In this document: piece by piece, positions 1 through 5,910 of the stretch
Layout of the letters: every line of letters starts with the position of its first letter
Numbering within the stretch: the first letter of the stretch is position 1
Source of the DNA: CAZFIO01 sp964519585
Lineage (GTDB): Bacteria > Bacillota > Clostridia > Tissierellales > Tissierellaceae
Direction of reading: 5' to 3'
Assembly: GCA_964519585.1 (NCBI GenBank)
Contig: CAZFIO010000068.1
Span: forward strand, 1-10,740
DNA length: 10,740 nt
Notes under the pieces: generated by a model
What the model was told of the DNA's origin: nothing
The model's input: the letters and a program-made list of their open reading frames with translations, nothing else
Databases searched by the model: none
Program-made: the position numbers and the translations under genes

Positions 1-2
1 GT

Positions 3-41
3 GATTTGGAGATAAAAGTGCTTGAAAAAAGATTATTATAG
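3..41 (+). CDS. Possible C-terminal tip of an upstream gene (partial)
   Basis: Reading from base 3, an open frame runs into the window and gives DLEIKVLEKRLL before a TAG stop at 39-41. The charged, helix-like composition fits a genuine protein end, and the other two forward frames have stops within the first dozen bases. Only 12 residues are visible, so no family can be assigned. No clear terminator follows it. This is an inference from frame and composition only. Confidence 0.3.
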   Translation, partial: DLEIKVLEKRLL

Positions 42-66
42 TTATTGGAGTAAAAGGGAGATTGTT

Positions 67-138
67 ATGAGGTGTATTATTCTACCAAATAAAAGTCACT
101 TACTGATCCCTAAAAATAAAACAAAGGTGGATTTATAA
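67..138 (+). CDS. Possible 23-codon small ORF
   Basis: An ATG at 67 follows a Shine-Dalgarno-like AGGGAG (about 6 bases of spacing) and opens 23 codons ending in TAA at 136-138. The peptide starts MRCIILPNKSHLL and is basic, with no membrane helix or recognisable motif. It lies between the probable end of an upstream gene and the asparaginase leader. It could be a leader peptide or chance; no promoter or homologue supports it. Confidence 0.15.
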   Translation: MRCIILPNKSHLLIPKNKTKVDL

Positions 139-164
139 CCTTAAACTGGAGGATTTATCACCTT
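126..164 (+). repeat. Imperfect 17-base direct repeat, 22-base period
   Basis: GGTGGATTTATAACCTT (126-142) recurs as GGAGGATTTATCACCTT (148-164), identical at 15 of 17 positions. The first copy, with its flank, has AAGGT and ACCTT arms in inverted orientation. The repeats lie about 280 bases upstream of the asparaginase start. They could be an operator pair or a local duplication; nothing else identifies a binding protein. Confidence 0.5.
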
Positions 165-441
165 GGGGTAGGTTCTTAATTTAATCTTTGTAGAGAGGTG
201 TGTCTTCTTCTCAAACTTTATAAATAATTTTGGTGCTATGGAGCCTCTTTTATGCGCACCAATTTTAGCTGATTACTTTATAATTTATAAGGATGATAAG
301 ACAAAATATGATGCTTCAACATTAAATAAGCAACCTAAACTTAACAAGGAGGATTTTTCTCATTTGTATTTTATATCAAGAAAACAACCCCTAGACCCCA
401 CTTACACAAAATTAAATACAAATACATTATAGGAGGATATT
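139..441. other. Intergenic leader region before asparaginase
   Basis: This stretch has no gene I can support. A 64-codon frame at 238-432 lacks a Shine-Dalgarno and looks like chance. A TATAAT hexamer at 279-284 has no acceptable -35 partner, so the asparaginase promoter is not located with confidence. The direct repeat (126-164) and the inverted repeat (230-262) are the only structures seen. No T-box or other known riboswitch core was recognised. Confidence 0.4.
230..262. repeat. 7-base inverted repeat
   Basis: TTGGTGC at 230-236 is perfectly complementary to GCACCAA at 256-262, separated by 19 bases. A short T-run (263-266) follows, but the loop is long, so it is a poor intrinsic terminator. 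It may be an operator or leader hairpin ahead of the asparaginase gene; no partner is known. Confidence 0.3.
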
Positions 442-1428
442 ATGGCTAACAAGGTTCTTGTAATCTTCACAGGTGGCACAATTGCCATGAAGGTAGATAA
501 AAATATTGATGCTGTGGTACCAAGTATCGGATCCAATGAATTAATTGGCATGATAAAAGAATTAGATGAATTAACAGAAATAGAAGTTAAAGATTTTGCA
601 AACATACCAAGCTCTCATATGAGCCCAAACCATATGCTGGATTTAGCAAATATAATTAAAGGAAATATTGATAGGCCAGATTTAACAGGTATAATTGTTA
701 TTCATGGAACAGATTTATTGGAGGAAACAGCTTATTTCTTAGACTTGATAATAAATAGTAAAAAGCCCATAATATTGCTTGGATCCATGAGAAATAATTC
801 TGACTTAGGCTATGATGGTGGTGGCAATTTATATGCTGGAATTCACACAGCTTGTTGTCCAGAAGCGAAAAACAAGGGTGTTCTAATTGTAATGGATGAT
901 GAAATACATACAGCTAGATATGCAACAAAAACCAATACAGTAAAGACTGATACATTTAAGTCGCCTGAGCTTGGACCTATCGGGGTCTTTAGCAATAATC
1001 GAGTAATATTTTATATGGATAGCTTAAGGCGTGAATTCATAGACACCAATACAATAGAAAACAAGGTAGCTTTAATAAAGGCAGCAGCAGGAATGGAATC
1101 AGATATAATAGATTTTTACCTGGAAAATGGATATAAGGGCCTTGTTATAGAAGCCCTGGGTTGTGGGAATCTACCACCTGGAATGCTGGATGGAGTAAGG
1201 GATGCAATCAAGAAGGATATACCTGTAGTACTGGTATCTAGATGCTTAAATGGAGCAGTAGAGCCAGTATACGGATATGAAGGTGGAGGAAAGAATCTAT
1301 TAGCTTTGGGAGTGATTTTTGGGGGGAATAATTTAGGACATAAGGCAAGGATTAAATTAATGTTGGTATTGGGAAGAACAAGAAACATTGATAAAATAAG
1401 AGCTTATTTCCCACAATATTTATTGTAA
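442..1428 (+). CDS. L-asparaginase (asparaginase/glutaminase family)
   Basis: The product hydrolyses L-asparagine to aspartate and ammonia. The 328 residues match the usual family length. The first catalytic motif TGGTI is at residues 10-14, with the nucleophile Thr13 just after a short hydrophobic strand. The second motif is HGTDLLEETA, giving Thr90-Asp91, and a Lys at about 163 sits where the family's catalytic lysine is expected. No signal peptide precedes the first motif, so the enzyme should be cytoplasmic. The ATG at 442 follows AGGAGG at 431-436 with 5 bases of spacing, which fixes the start. It appears monocistronic, because a strong terminator overlaps its stop and the next gene is on the other strand. 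Whether it should be named ansA or ansB cannot be decided from motifs. A role in asparagine catabolism is inferred. Confidence 0.93.
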   Translation: MANKVLVIFTGGTIAMKVDKNIDAVVPSIGSNELIGMIKELDELTEIEVKDFANIPSSHMSPNHMLDLANIIKGNIDRPDLTGIIVIHGTDLLEETAYFLDLIINSKKPIILLGSMRNNSDLGYDGGGNLYAGIHTACCPEAKNKGVLIVMDDEIHTARYATKTNTVKTDTFKSPELGPIGVFSNNRVIFYMDSLRREFIDTNTIENKVALIKAAAGMESDIIDFYLENGYKGLVIEALGCGNLPPGMLDGVRDAIKKDIPVVLVSRCLNGAVEPVYGYEGGGKNLLALGVIFGGNNLGHKARIKLMLVLGRTRNIDKIRAYFPQYLL

Positions 1429-1448
1429 AAATATTGTGGGATTTTTTT
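1410..1448 (+). terminator. Rho-independent terminator of asparaginase
   Basis: CCCACAATATTT (1410-1421) pairs perfectly with AAATATTGTGGG (1429-1440), a 12-bp stem with a 7-base loop, followed by seven T residues (1442-1448). The stop codon of the asparaginase gene (1426-1428) lies in the loop. On the minus strand the hairpin is not followed by a good T-run, so termination of the convergent DUF924 gene here would be weaker. Confidence 0.9.
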
Positions 1449-1458
1449 ATAGTATTAT

Positions 1459-2013
1459 CTAACTGTAAAAGCCATCCTTATTTTCCTCTAATGCCTTTAA
1501 TTCCTCAGCAGTTGATTCTCTTCTTAAATCTTTATTTTGATAAGGATATCGGCCAAATTGCTCTAGTACTTCCCTGTGAAGCCTTTCATAATACATAAAG
1601 CCTTCATCACCAAGTTCTTGAAAATACTTGTTTGCCCAATCATGAAGTTGAAGGGATTCTGAATGCATAAAAGGTAAAAGAATATATTTTTTTTCCCCCT
1701 TAGTAAGCTTAAAGTATTCACCACTATTTATTACTTCCTGGGCTAGGGCTATGGCCATCTTATCCTGGGTATAGGTTCTTATATCATTCCTCCACAGGTT
1801 TCTAGAAAACTGATCAAGAATAATAATCTCTGCCAACCTACCCCTTATATTTACTCTCCAATGGGACAAGAGACCTTCAGAAGCAGCCTTCCAGGTATCT
1901 AGAAATAAGTCTCTAATCTTTTCATCAAACTCATCATCTTCAGAAAAATGCAAGGGCATATGATCTGGATCAAACCAAAAATCTATAACTTCATTCCATG
2001 TAACAATAGACAT
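1459..2013 (-). CDS. DUF924 family protein
   Basis: This 184-residue protein belongs to the DUF924 family (Pfam PF06041), an all-helical TPR-like fold of unknown function. The family hallmarks are all present: an N-terminal VIDFWFDP, the central RLAEIIILDQFSRNLWR (about residues 59-75), FMHSESLQLHD near residue 115, and the C-terminal FGRYPYQN followed by RRESTAEE. The length is normal and no motif is missing. There is no signal peptide, so it is presumably cytoplasmic. The ATG on the minus strand (2011-2013) is preceded by AAGGAG (2021-2026 on the plus strand) at 7 bases. It is divergent from ndk and convergent with asparaginase, so it is probably transcribed alone. No catalytic activity can be proposed from the sequence. 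Confidence 0.9.
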   Translation of the reverse strand: MSIVTWNEVIDFWFDPDHMPLHFSEDDEFDEKIRDLFLDTWKAASEGLLSHWRVNIRGRLAEIIILDQFSRNLWRNDIRTYTQDKMAIALAQEVINSGEYFKLTKGEKKYILLPFMHSESLQLHDWANKYFQELGDEGFMYYERLHREVLEQFGRYPYQNKDLRRESTAEELKALEENKDGFYS

Positions 2014-2031
2014 AAAATCGCTCCTTTATCT

Positions 2032-2060
2032 TTTATATCTATTGTATACCCAAAAGACAA
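2032..2060 (-). promoter_or_regulatory. Weak candidate promoter for the DUF924 gene
   Basis: On the minus strand TTGTCT (2055-2060) and TATAAA (2032-2037) are 17 bases apart, a fair sigma-A match. The predicted start point would fall in or next to the Shine-Dalgarno at 2021-2026, which is unusually close, so this may not be the working promoter. For the divergent ndk only a poor match is visible (TTTAAC at 2083-2088 with TATATG at 2106-2111). Confidence 0.25.
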
Positions 2061-2138
2061 AATATAATTAAAACTAAATGTGTTTAACTTTAACTTATGA
2101 TAAACTATATGAAACAATAGTCTTGGAAGGGTGATTTC

Positions 2139-2537
2139 ATGGAAAAAACTTTTATAATGATTAAACCTGACGGAGTAGATAGGAAGCTTATAGGGGAAGT
2201 TATAGGAAGGATTGAAAGAAAAGGTTTTAAAATAAATAGGATGGAGCTAATAAAGGCTCCTAGAGATTTGGTGGAAGAGCATTATATAGAACATAGGGAA
2301 AAAACTTTCTTCAGTGAATTGGTAGCTTATATTTCAGATAAAACGGTATTAGCCATGGAAGTGGAGGGTTACTCTGCTATAGGAATAATGAGGCTTATGA
2401 TTGGTCATAGGGATCCGAAAGAAGCTAGACCAGGAACTATAAGGGGAGATTTTGCAAATAACCTTACGGAGAATATCATCCATGGCTCTGATTCAAAGGA
2501 ATCTGCTGAAAGGGAATTGGATCTATGGTTTAAGTAA
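2139..2537 (+). CDS. ndk: Nucleoside diphosphate kinase
   Basis: The enzyme transfers the gamma phosphate of NTPs (usually ATP) to NDPs through a phosphohistidine, balancing NTP and dNTP pools in the cytoplasm. The N-terminus EKTFIMIKPDGV is the family signature. RPGTIRGDFA lies at residues 97-106, and NIIHGSDS at 112-119 contains the phosphorylated His115. The 132 residues are close to the family norm. One deviation is MIGHRDP at 87-93, where most homologues have a GATNP-like segment. The start at 2139 is preceded by GGAAGGGTG at suitable spacing. The stop is 15 bases before the ogt start with no terminator between, so the two are very probably co-transcribed. Confidence 0.95.
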   Translation: MEKTFIMIKPDGVDRKLIGEVIGRIERKGFKINRMELIKAPRDLVEEHYIEHREKTFFSELVAYISDKTVLAMEVEGYSAIGIMRLMIGHRDPKEARPGTIRGDFANNLTENIIHGSDSKESAERELDLWFK

Positions 2538-2552
2538 AGGGGGAGGGAAATA

Positions 2553-3065
2553 ATGATTTGTTATATGGACAAGATGGAATCAGCAATTGGGACAATCCAT
2601 TTAGCTGCAATAGACCATGCCTTGGTATACTGTGCAAATCCTAGGGAAAATGGTTTTGAAATGGAGTCTTGGTTGAAAAAGTATTTGCCTGAATATGTTT
2701 TAGTTAAAGAAGGCAATAAAATCCTTGAAGAGGCAAAAGCTCAATTAAAAGAATATTTTCATGGTAAGAGAAGGGAGTTCAGTATTCCTTTAGAATTGCT
2801 TGGTACAGATTTTAGAAAAAAGGTCTGGCAGGCCCTAACTACAATTCCCTATGGTGAATCTAGGACCTATGGTGAAATTGCTAAACAGGTTGGAAACCCT
2901 AAAGGCCCCCGTGCTATAGGACAGGCAAACCATCATAACCCAATTTCTTATATCGTACCCTGACACAGGGTTATTGGTGCCAGTGGTGATCTGGTAGGAT
3001 TTGGTGGAGGATTGGATGCAAAGAAATGGTTGCTAGATTTAGAGAAAATAAAGTATAAAAAATAA
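2553..3065 (+). CDS. ogt: O6-alkylguanine-DNA alkyltransferase (MGMT/Ogt), predicted selenoprotein with Sec at the catalytic position
   Basis: The family repairs O6-alkylguanine by irreversibly moving the alkyl group onto an active-site cysteine. Here the codon for that residue is TGA (2961-2963): the motif reads IVP-TGA-HRV instead of IVPCHRV. Reading through gives 170 residues, normal for the family, ending at TAA 3063-3065. Spacing to human MGMT is exact on both sides: Tyr106 (human Tyr114), Arg120 (Arg128 finger), Asn129 (Asn137), position 137 (Cys145), His138 (His146), Glu164 (Glu172). The downstream part, including GFGGGLDAKKWLL, shows no decay. A SECIS-like hairpin follows, and the terminator sits at the distal stop, not at the TGA. 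The start at 2553 has GGGGGAGGG 5 bases upstream. It is co-transcribed with ndk. The alternative is a nonsense mutant; conservation across the TGA makes selenocysteine much more likely. A conventional call would stop at 2963. Confidence 0.88.
2978..2996 (+). promoter_or_regulatory. Putative bacterial SECIS element in ogt
   Basis: Directly after the in-frame TGA (2961-2963), bases 2978-2983 (TGCCAG) pair with 2991-2996 (CTGGTA), six pairs including one G-U. The 7-base apical loop is TGGTGAT. The first loop G (2985) is 22 bases after the TGA; bacterial SECIS elements usually have a G early in an apical loop about 16-37 bases after the UGA. SelB bound here would deliver Sec-tRNA. The fit is by eye, with no folding energy computed. 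Confidence 0.7.
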
Positions 3066-3087
3066 AGGCCTATCTAGGCCTTTATTT
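3060..3087. terminator. Bidirectional terminator shared by ogt and the small ORF
   Basis: AAATAAAGGCCT (3060-3071) pairs perfectly with AGGCCTTTATTT (3076-3087), a 12-bp stem with a 4-base loop. The arms give U-rich 3' tails on both strands; the minus-strand tail is extended by further T residues. The ogt stop (3063-3065) and the small-ORF stop (3086-3088) both lie in or at the edge of this stem. Terminating both transcripts here supports the read-through ends of both genes. Confidence 0.88.
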
Positions 3088-3205
3088 AAAATAATTTCAT
3101 TATTAACTTTACTAACCAAGAAATTCCAAACACTACTGCCAGTAGTATATAAATATAGAATCAGGGGGGAATCATTTTGTACCAAGGTCTTTTAAATTCC
3201 TTCAC
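3086..3205 (-). CDS. Small single-helix membrane peptide, predicted selenoprotein (in-frame TGA)
   Basis: I do not recognise this family. The frame starts at GTG (3203-3205) with AAGGAGG exactly 7 bases upstream and a consensus promoter before that. It encodes 39 residues to TAA (3086-3088), with one in-frame TGA at codon 15 (3161-3163). The first part is basic (KEFKRPWYKMIPP). After the TGA, FYIYILLAVVFGISWLV forms one membrane helix, and the end is basic (KLIMKLF). The TGA would lie at the membrane surface after a Pro-Pro pair. A hairpin with GG in its loop starts its loop 21 bases after the TGA, matching the ogt geometry. Stopping at the TGA would leave a 14-residue peptide without its helix. 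Sec is the favoured reading; a Trp or Cys codon mutated to TGA is the main alternative. Function unknown. Confidence 0.65.
3130..3148 (-). promoter_or_regulatory. Putative bacterial SECIS element in the small ORF
   Basis: On the minus strand ATACTACT (3148-3141) pairs with AGTAGTGT (3137-3130), eight pairs with one T-G wobble, enclosing the loop GGC (3140-3138). If the top T-A pair opens, the loop is TGGCA with G second. The first loop G is 21 bases after the TGA at 3161-3163, inside the known bacterial range and one base from the distance in ogt. The arm codons CTG, GCA, GTA, GTG are GC-richer than usual here, which hints at structural constraint. Confidence 0.6.
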
Positions 3206-3212
3206 ACCTATT

Positions 3213-3219
3213 CCTCCTT
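3213..3219 (-). promoter_or_regulatory. Strong Shine-Dalgarno deciding the GTG start of the small ORF
   Basis: The minus strand reads AAGGAGG, fully complementary to the 16S anti-Shine-Dalgarno core, 7 bases before GTG at 3205. The strength and spacing argue that the 39-codon ORF is translated, although it is short and carries a TGA. Confidence 0.75.
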
Positions 3220-3238
3220 ACAATCTCCTTGTGTATTC

Positions 3239-3267
3239 ATTATATATAATATGGAAATAATTATCAA
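3239..3267 (-). promoter_or_regulatory. Consensus sigma-A promoter of the small ORF
   Basis: On the minus strand TTGATA (3262-3267) and TATAAT (3239-3244) are separated by 17 bases. One hexamer is perfect, the other has five of six matches, and the spacing is ideal. The predicted start at about 3232 gives a leader of roughly 27 bases containing the Shine-Dalgarno. No other minus-strand gene follows before the terminator, so this promoter appears dedicated to the 39-codon gene. Confidence 0.75.
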
Positions 3268-3335
3268 TATTAAGATAAGTCCGAATTTTAACAACTTGTA
3301 TTATGGTGTTTGGGAATATATTTTATGATTAAAGC

Positions 3336-3366
3336 TTGATAAGATCCCCTAATAATATGATATAAT
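3336..3366 (+). promoter_or_regulatory. Extended -10 promoter of the MMPL-GLUG operon
   Basis: TATAAT at 3361-3366 is preceded by TGA, an extended -10 (TGN) motif. TTGATA at 3336-3341 is a possible -35 at a longer than ideal 19 bases, which an extended -10 can tolerate. The start point would be near 3373, giving a leader of about 105 bases. It is back-to-back with the minus-strand promoter at 3239-3267. Confidence 0.6.
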
Positions 3367-3367
3367 T

Positions 3368-3394
3368 GAAAGCGTAAAGCAGAAAGCGTAAAGC
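3368..3394 (+). repeat. Perfect 13-base tandem repeat at the predicted transcription start
   Basis: GAAAGCGTAAAGC occurs at 3368-3380 and again at 3382-3394, a 14-base period. The first copy covers the predicted start point of the MMPL operon. Position and spacing (one and a third helical turns) suggest a repressor site or a small tandem duplication; no protein can be named. Confidence 0.7.
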
Positions 3395-3477
3395 GGAATA
3401 ATAGAGATTAAAAGATTAATAGAAGGTAGGGCAGGCTACTTGTTTTTGTATTTGACAAAAACTGTGAGGGGTTAGGA

Positions 3478-5910
3478 ATGAAGGATAAAAATAAAAAGAT
3501 ATTTCATAGCATTGCAAAATTCATAGTAAATAAAAGACACTTGATTGCCTTTACATTTTTGATTGCTACTATATTTTCTATCTTTTCTATGAACTGGGTG
3601 GATGTAGAAAATGATGTGGTTAATTATTTGGATGAAAAGGGTAAAACCAGACAAGGCATAATGATCATGGAAGATGAGTTTATCAACTTCGGTATGGCAG
3701 AGGTGATGATATCCAATATTTCCTATAATCATGCCTGGGAGATTGGGGAGGAGTTCAAGGAAGTAAAGGGTGTTTCTACAGTAATGTTTGAAAATACTGA
3801 AGACCACTACAAGAATTCATCGGCTCTTTTTATAGTCCTATTTGAGGGGGAAGAGAATTCAGATTTATGCCTGGAGGCTATGGAGGAAATCAGGGAAATT
3901 GTTGAGCCTTTTGATTCCTCTATATCTACCACCATAGGGTTTGATATGGCTGTACAACTTGAAAAAGATATGCTTATAATTGGGATTTTAGCTGCTATAG
4001 TAGTAGTTTTGGTCCTCTTATTTTCTTCTAAATCCTATGCAGAAATTCCAGTTTTACTTATAACCTTTGGAGTTGCTGCTTTATTGAATATGGGTACTAA
4101 TTTTCTATTGGGGAGGATTTCCTTTATATCCCATTCTGTTGCAGTTGTTTTACAATTGGCTTTAGCCATAGATTATGCAATAATTCTAGCCCATAGATAT
4201 ACTGAAGAAAGGGAAAATCTATCGGCTAAAAATGCAGCTATTGAGGCCCTATCAAAGGCAATACCGGAGATTTCTTCTAGTTCCTTGACTACAGTAGGTG
4301 GCCTAGCAGCCTTGGGATTTATGAATTTTGGTATAGGTCTTGACCTAGCTGTAGTAATGATTAAGGCAATATTAATTAGTATGCTATCAGTCTTTGTCCT
4401 AATGCCAGGACTTCTTGTAATGTTTAGTAAGTGGATTGATAAAACCCATCATAGAAGTTTTGTTCCCTCAGTTTCAGCTATAGGTAGATTTGCAATCAAG
4501 ACTAGATATATTATGCCACCTATTTTTTTAATTTTATTAATTGGGTCCTTTATTTTGTCAAACAAATTACCCTTTAGGTTTTCTTTGGATGAGATTAGAC
4601 CCTTTAGGCTAAGTCAAGAACAGAAGGAAGCAGATAGGATTCAGGAGAACTTTGGCCATAACAATGTGATTGCAGTAATTGTTCCTTCTGGGGATTTTGA
4701 AATAGAAAAAAAACTTCTAAACAGGCTTTCTTCTATGGAAGAAGTAGATATGGCTGTTGGCTTATCAAATACTGAGGCTATGGGTGGCTATATGTTAACC
4801 GACAACTTAAGCCCTAGACAATTTTCGGAATTGGTAGATATAGACCATGAGTTAGCCCAGGTGCTTTTCTCTGCCTATGCCTTAAACAATGAACATTATG
4901 GTAAGGTTGTAAGTGGTGTAAGTAATTATGGAGTGCCACTTATTGATATGATAGAGTTTTTATATGGTCAAATTCAACAGGGCTTTGTATCTTTGGATGA
5001 AGAATTGATAAGTGAGTTGGAGGGTTATTATGGTCAGCTGAAAAATGCCAGACTCCAAATGGAAGGCCAACATTACAGCAGGCTTATACTATATACAAAC
5101 CTAGCAGTGGAAACTAAAGAAACCTTTGATTTTGTAGACAGAGTTTATAAGGAAGCAGGTAAATACTATGATCATGATTCTATATTCTTAATGGGTGAGT
5201 CTACTAATGCCCAAGAGCTATCTTCTACATTTGATAGGGATAATTTAATTATAAGTATACTTTCTGTCCTCTTTGTAATAGTAATTTTAATAATCACATT
5301 CAAATCATTTGGATTGGGAATACTTTTAATTTCTGTTATACAGGCTAGTATTTGGATTAACTTTTCCTTTCCCTACATTAGAAATCAGGAATTATACTTT
5401 TTAGGATTTTTGATAGTTTCCTCTGTACAGATGGGGGCAAATATTGATTATGCCATAGTTATGACTAGTAGGTTTTTTGAAAATAAATTAGTGATGGATA
5501 AGAGGGAGGCTGTAATTCAGGCTATGAATCAGGCCTTTCCAACCATTATAACATCAGGTACTATACTTGCTGTTGCAGGTTATCTTATAGGCTTTATTTC
5601 CACAGATGGGGCTACTTCTATTTTGGGAACCTATATAGGCCAGGGTACTCTGATTTCTCTAGTACTAGTTTTGTTTGTATTGCCCCAGCTCTTATATCTT
5701 GGAGATATTCTTATAGAGAGAACATCCTTTGCACTTACTATTCCTATGCCTGAGGTAGAAAGCAAGGAAAAACTTCAAGTTACGGGTAGGGTTCAAGGCT
5801 ATATAAGGGGAGAAATAGATGCAGTAATTGATGGGTCCTTAAGGGGAGAGATTAGGCCAAGAAGGGGCAATGGTCAAGAAGAGGGGGATAAAAGTTATGA
5901 GGAAATTTAA
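3478..5910 (+). CDS. MMPL/RND-family transporter
   Basis: This 810-residue membrane protein has the duplicated RND architecture. A single helix (about 21-40) precedes an extracytoplasmic domain, then a five-helix bundle (about 164-318). A second half repeats this with a helix near 344-361, a second outer domain (about 365-585) and a bundle at 588-742. Each bundle has the Asp-Tyr pair of proton-driven MMPL proteins: AIDYAIILAHRY (Asp232-Tyr233) and NIDYAIVMTSRF (Asp657-Tyr658). Such proteins export lipids or other hydrophobic compounds; the substrate here is unknown. The tail at 767-791 has alternating Gly-x-hydrophobic repeats (VTGRVQGYIRGEI), similar to a bactofilin-type beta coil, then a charged end. 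The start at 3478 follows GAGGGG at 6 bases. Its end overlaps the next gene, so the two are translationally coupled and probably act together. Confidence 0.9.
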   Translation: MKDKNKKIFHSIAKFIVNKRHLIAFTFLIATIFSIFSMNWVDVENDVVNYLDEKGKTRQGIMIMEDEFINFGMAEVMISNISYNHAWEIGEEFKEVKGVSTVMFENTEDHYKNSSALFIVLFEGEENSDLCLEAMEEIREIVEPFDSSISTTIGFDMAVQLEKDMLIIGILAAIVVVLVLLFSSKSYAEIPVLLITFGVAALLNMGTNFLLGRISFISHSVAVVLQLALAIDYAIILAHRYTEERENLSAKNAAIEALSKAIPEISSSSLTTVGGLAALGFMNFGIGLDLAVVMIKAILISMLSVFVLMPGLLVMFSKWIDKTHHRSFVPSVSAIGRFAIKTRYIMPPIFLILLIGSFILSNKLPFRFSLDEIRPFRLSQEQKEADRIQENFGHNNVIAVIVPSGDFEIEKKLLNRLSSMEEVDMAVGLSNTEAMGGYMLTDNLSPRQFSELVDIDHELAQVLFSAYALNNEHYGKVVSGVSNYGVPLIDMIEFLYGQIQQGFVSLDEELISELEGYYGQLKNARLQMEGQHYSRLILYTNLAVETKETFDFVDRVYKEAGKYYDHDSIFLMGESTNAQELSSTFDRDNLIISILSVLFVIVILIITFKSFGLGILLISVIQASIWINFSFPYIRNQELYFLGFLIVSSVQMGANIDYAIVMTSRFFENKLVMDKREAVIQAMNQAFPTIITSGTILAVAGYLIGFISTDGATSILGTYIGQGTLISLVLVLFVLPQLLYLGDILIERTSFALTIPMPEVESKEKLQVTGRVQGYIRGEIDAVIDGSLRGEIRPRRGNGQEEGDKSYEEI

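Noticed and set aside
238..432. 64-codon forward frame ahead of asparaginase
   Set aside because: It has no Shine-Dalgarno before its ATG, low-complexity polar composition and no motif. It is an open stretch in AT-rich intergenic DNA.
2553..2963. ogt as a truncated pseudogene
   Set aside because: A truncated product would lack the catalytic residue. The downstream frame is intact with exact family spacing, and the terminator lies at the distal stop. This remains the main alternative but is less likely.
2961..3163. Recoding of TGA as tryptophan or glycine throughout the genome
   Set aside because: All large genes here use TGG for Trp and carry no internal TGA, which would be common in an AT-rich genome under such a code. 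In ogt the expected residue is Cys, not Trp or Gly.
3452..3457. TTGACA as a -35 for the MMPL gene
   Set aside because: A -10 at normal spacing would fall on the start codon at 3478, and no TATAAT-like sequence is there.
3472..3807. 111-codon minus-strand frame inside the MMPL gene
   Set aside because: It is antisense to a clear coding region and is explained by that gene's codon pattern.
5870..5896. Upstream ATG as start of the GLUG protein
   Set aside because: Its Shine-Dalgarno-like sequence is too close (about 3 bases), whereas the ATG at 5897 has a strong site and places the signal peptide at the N-terminus.
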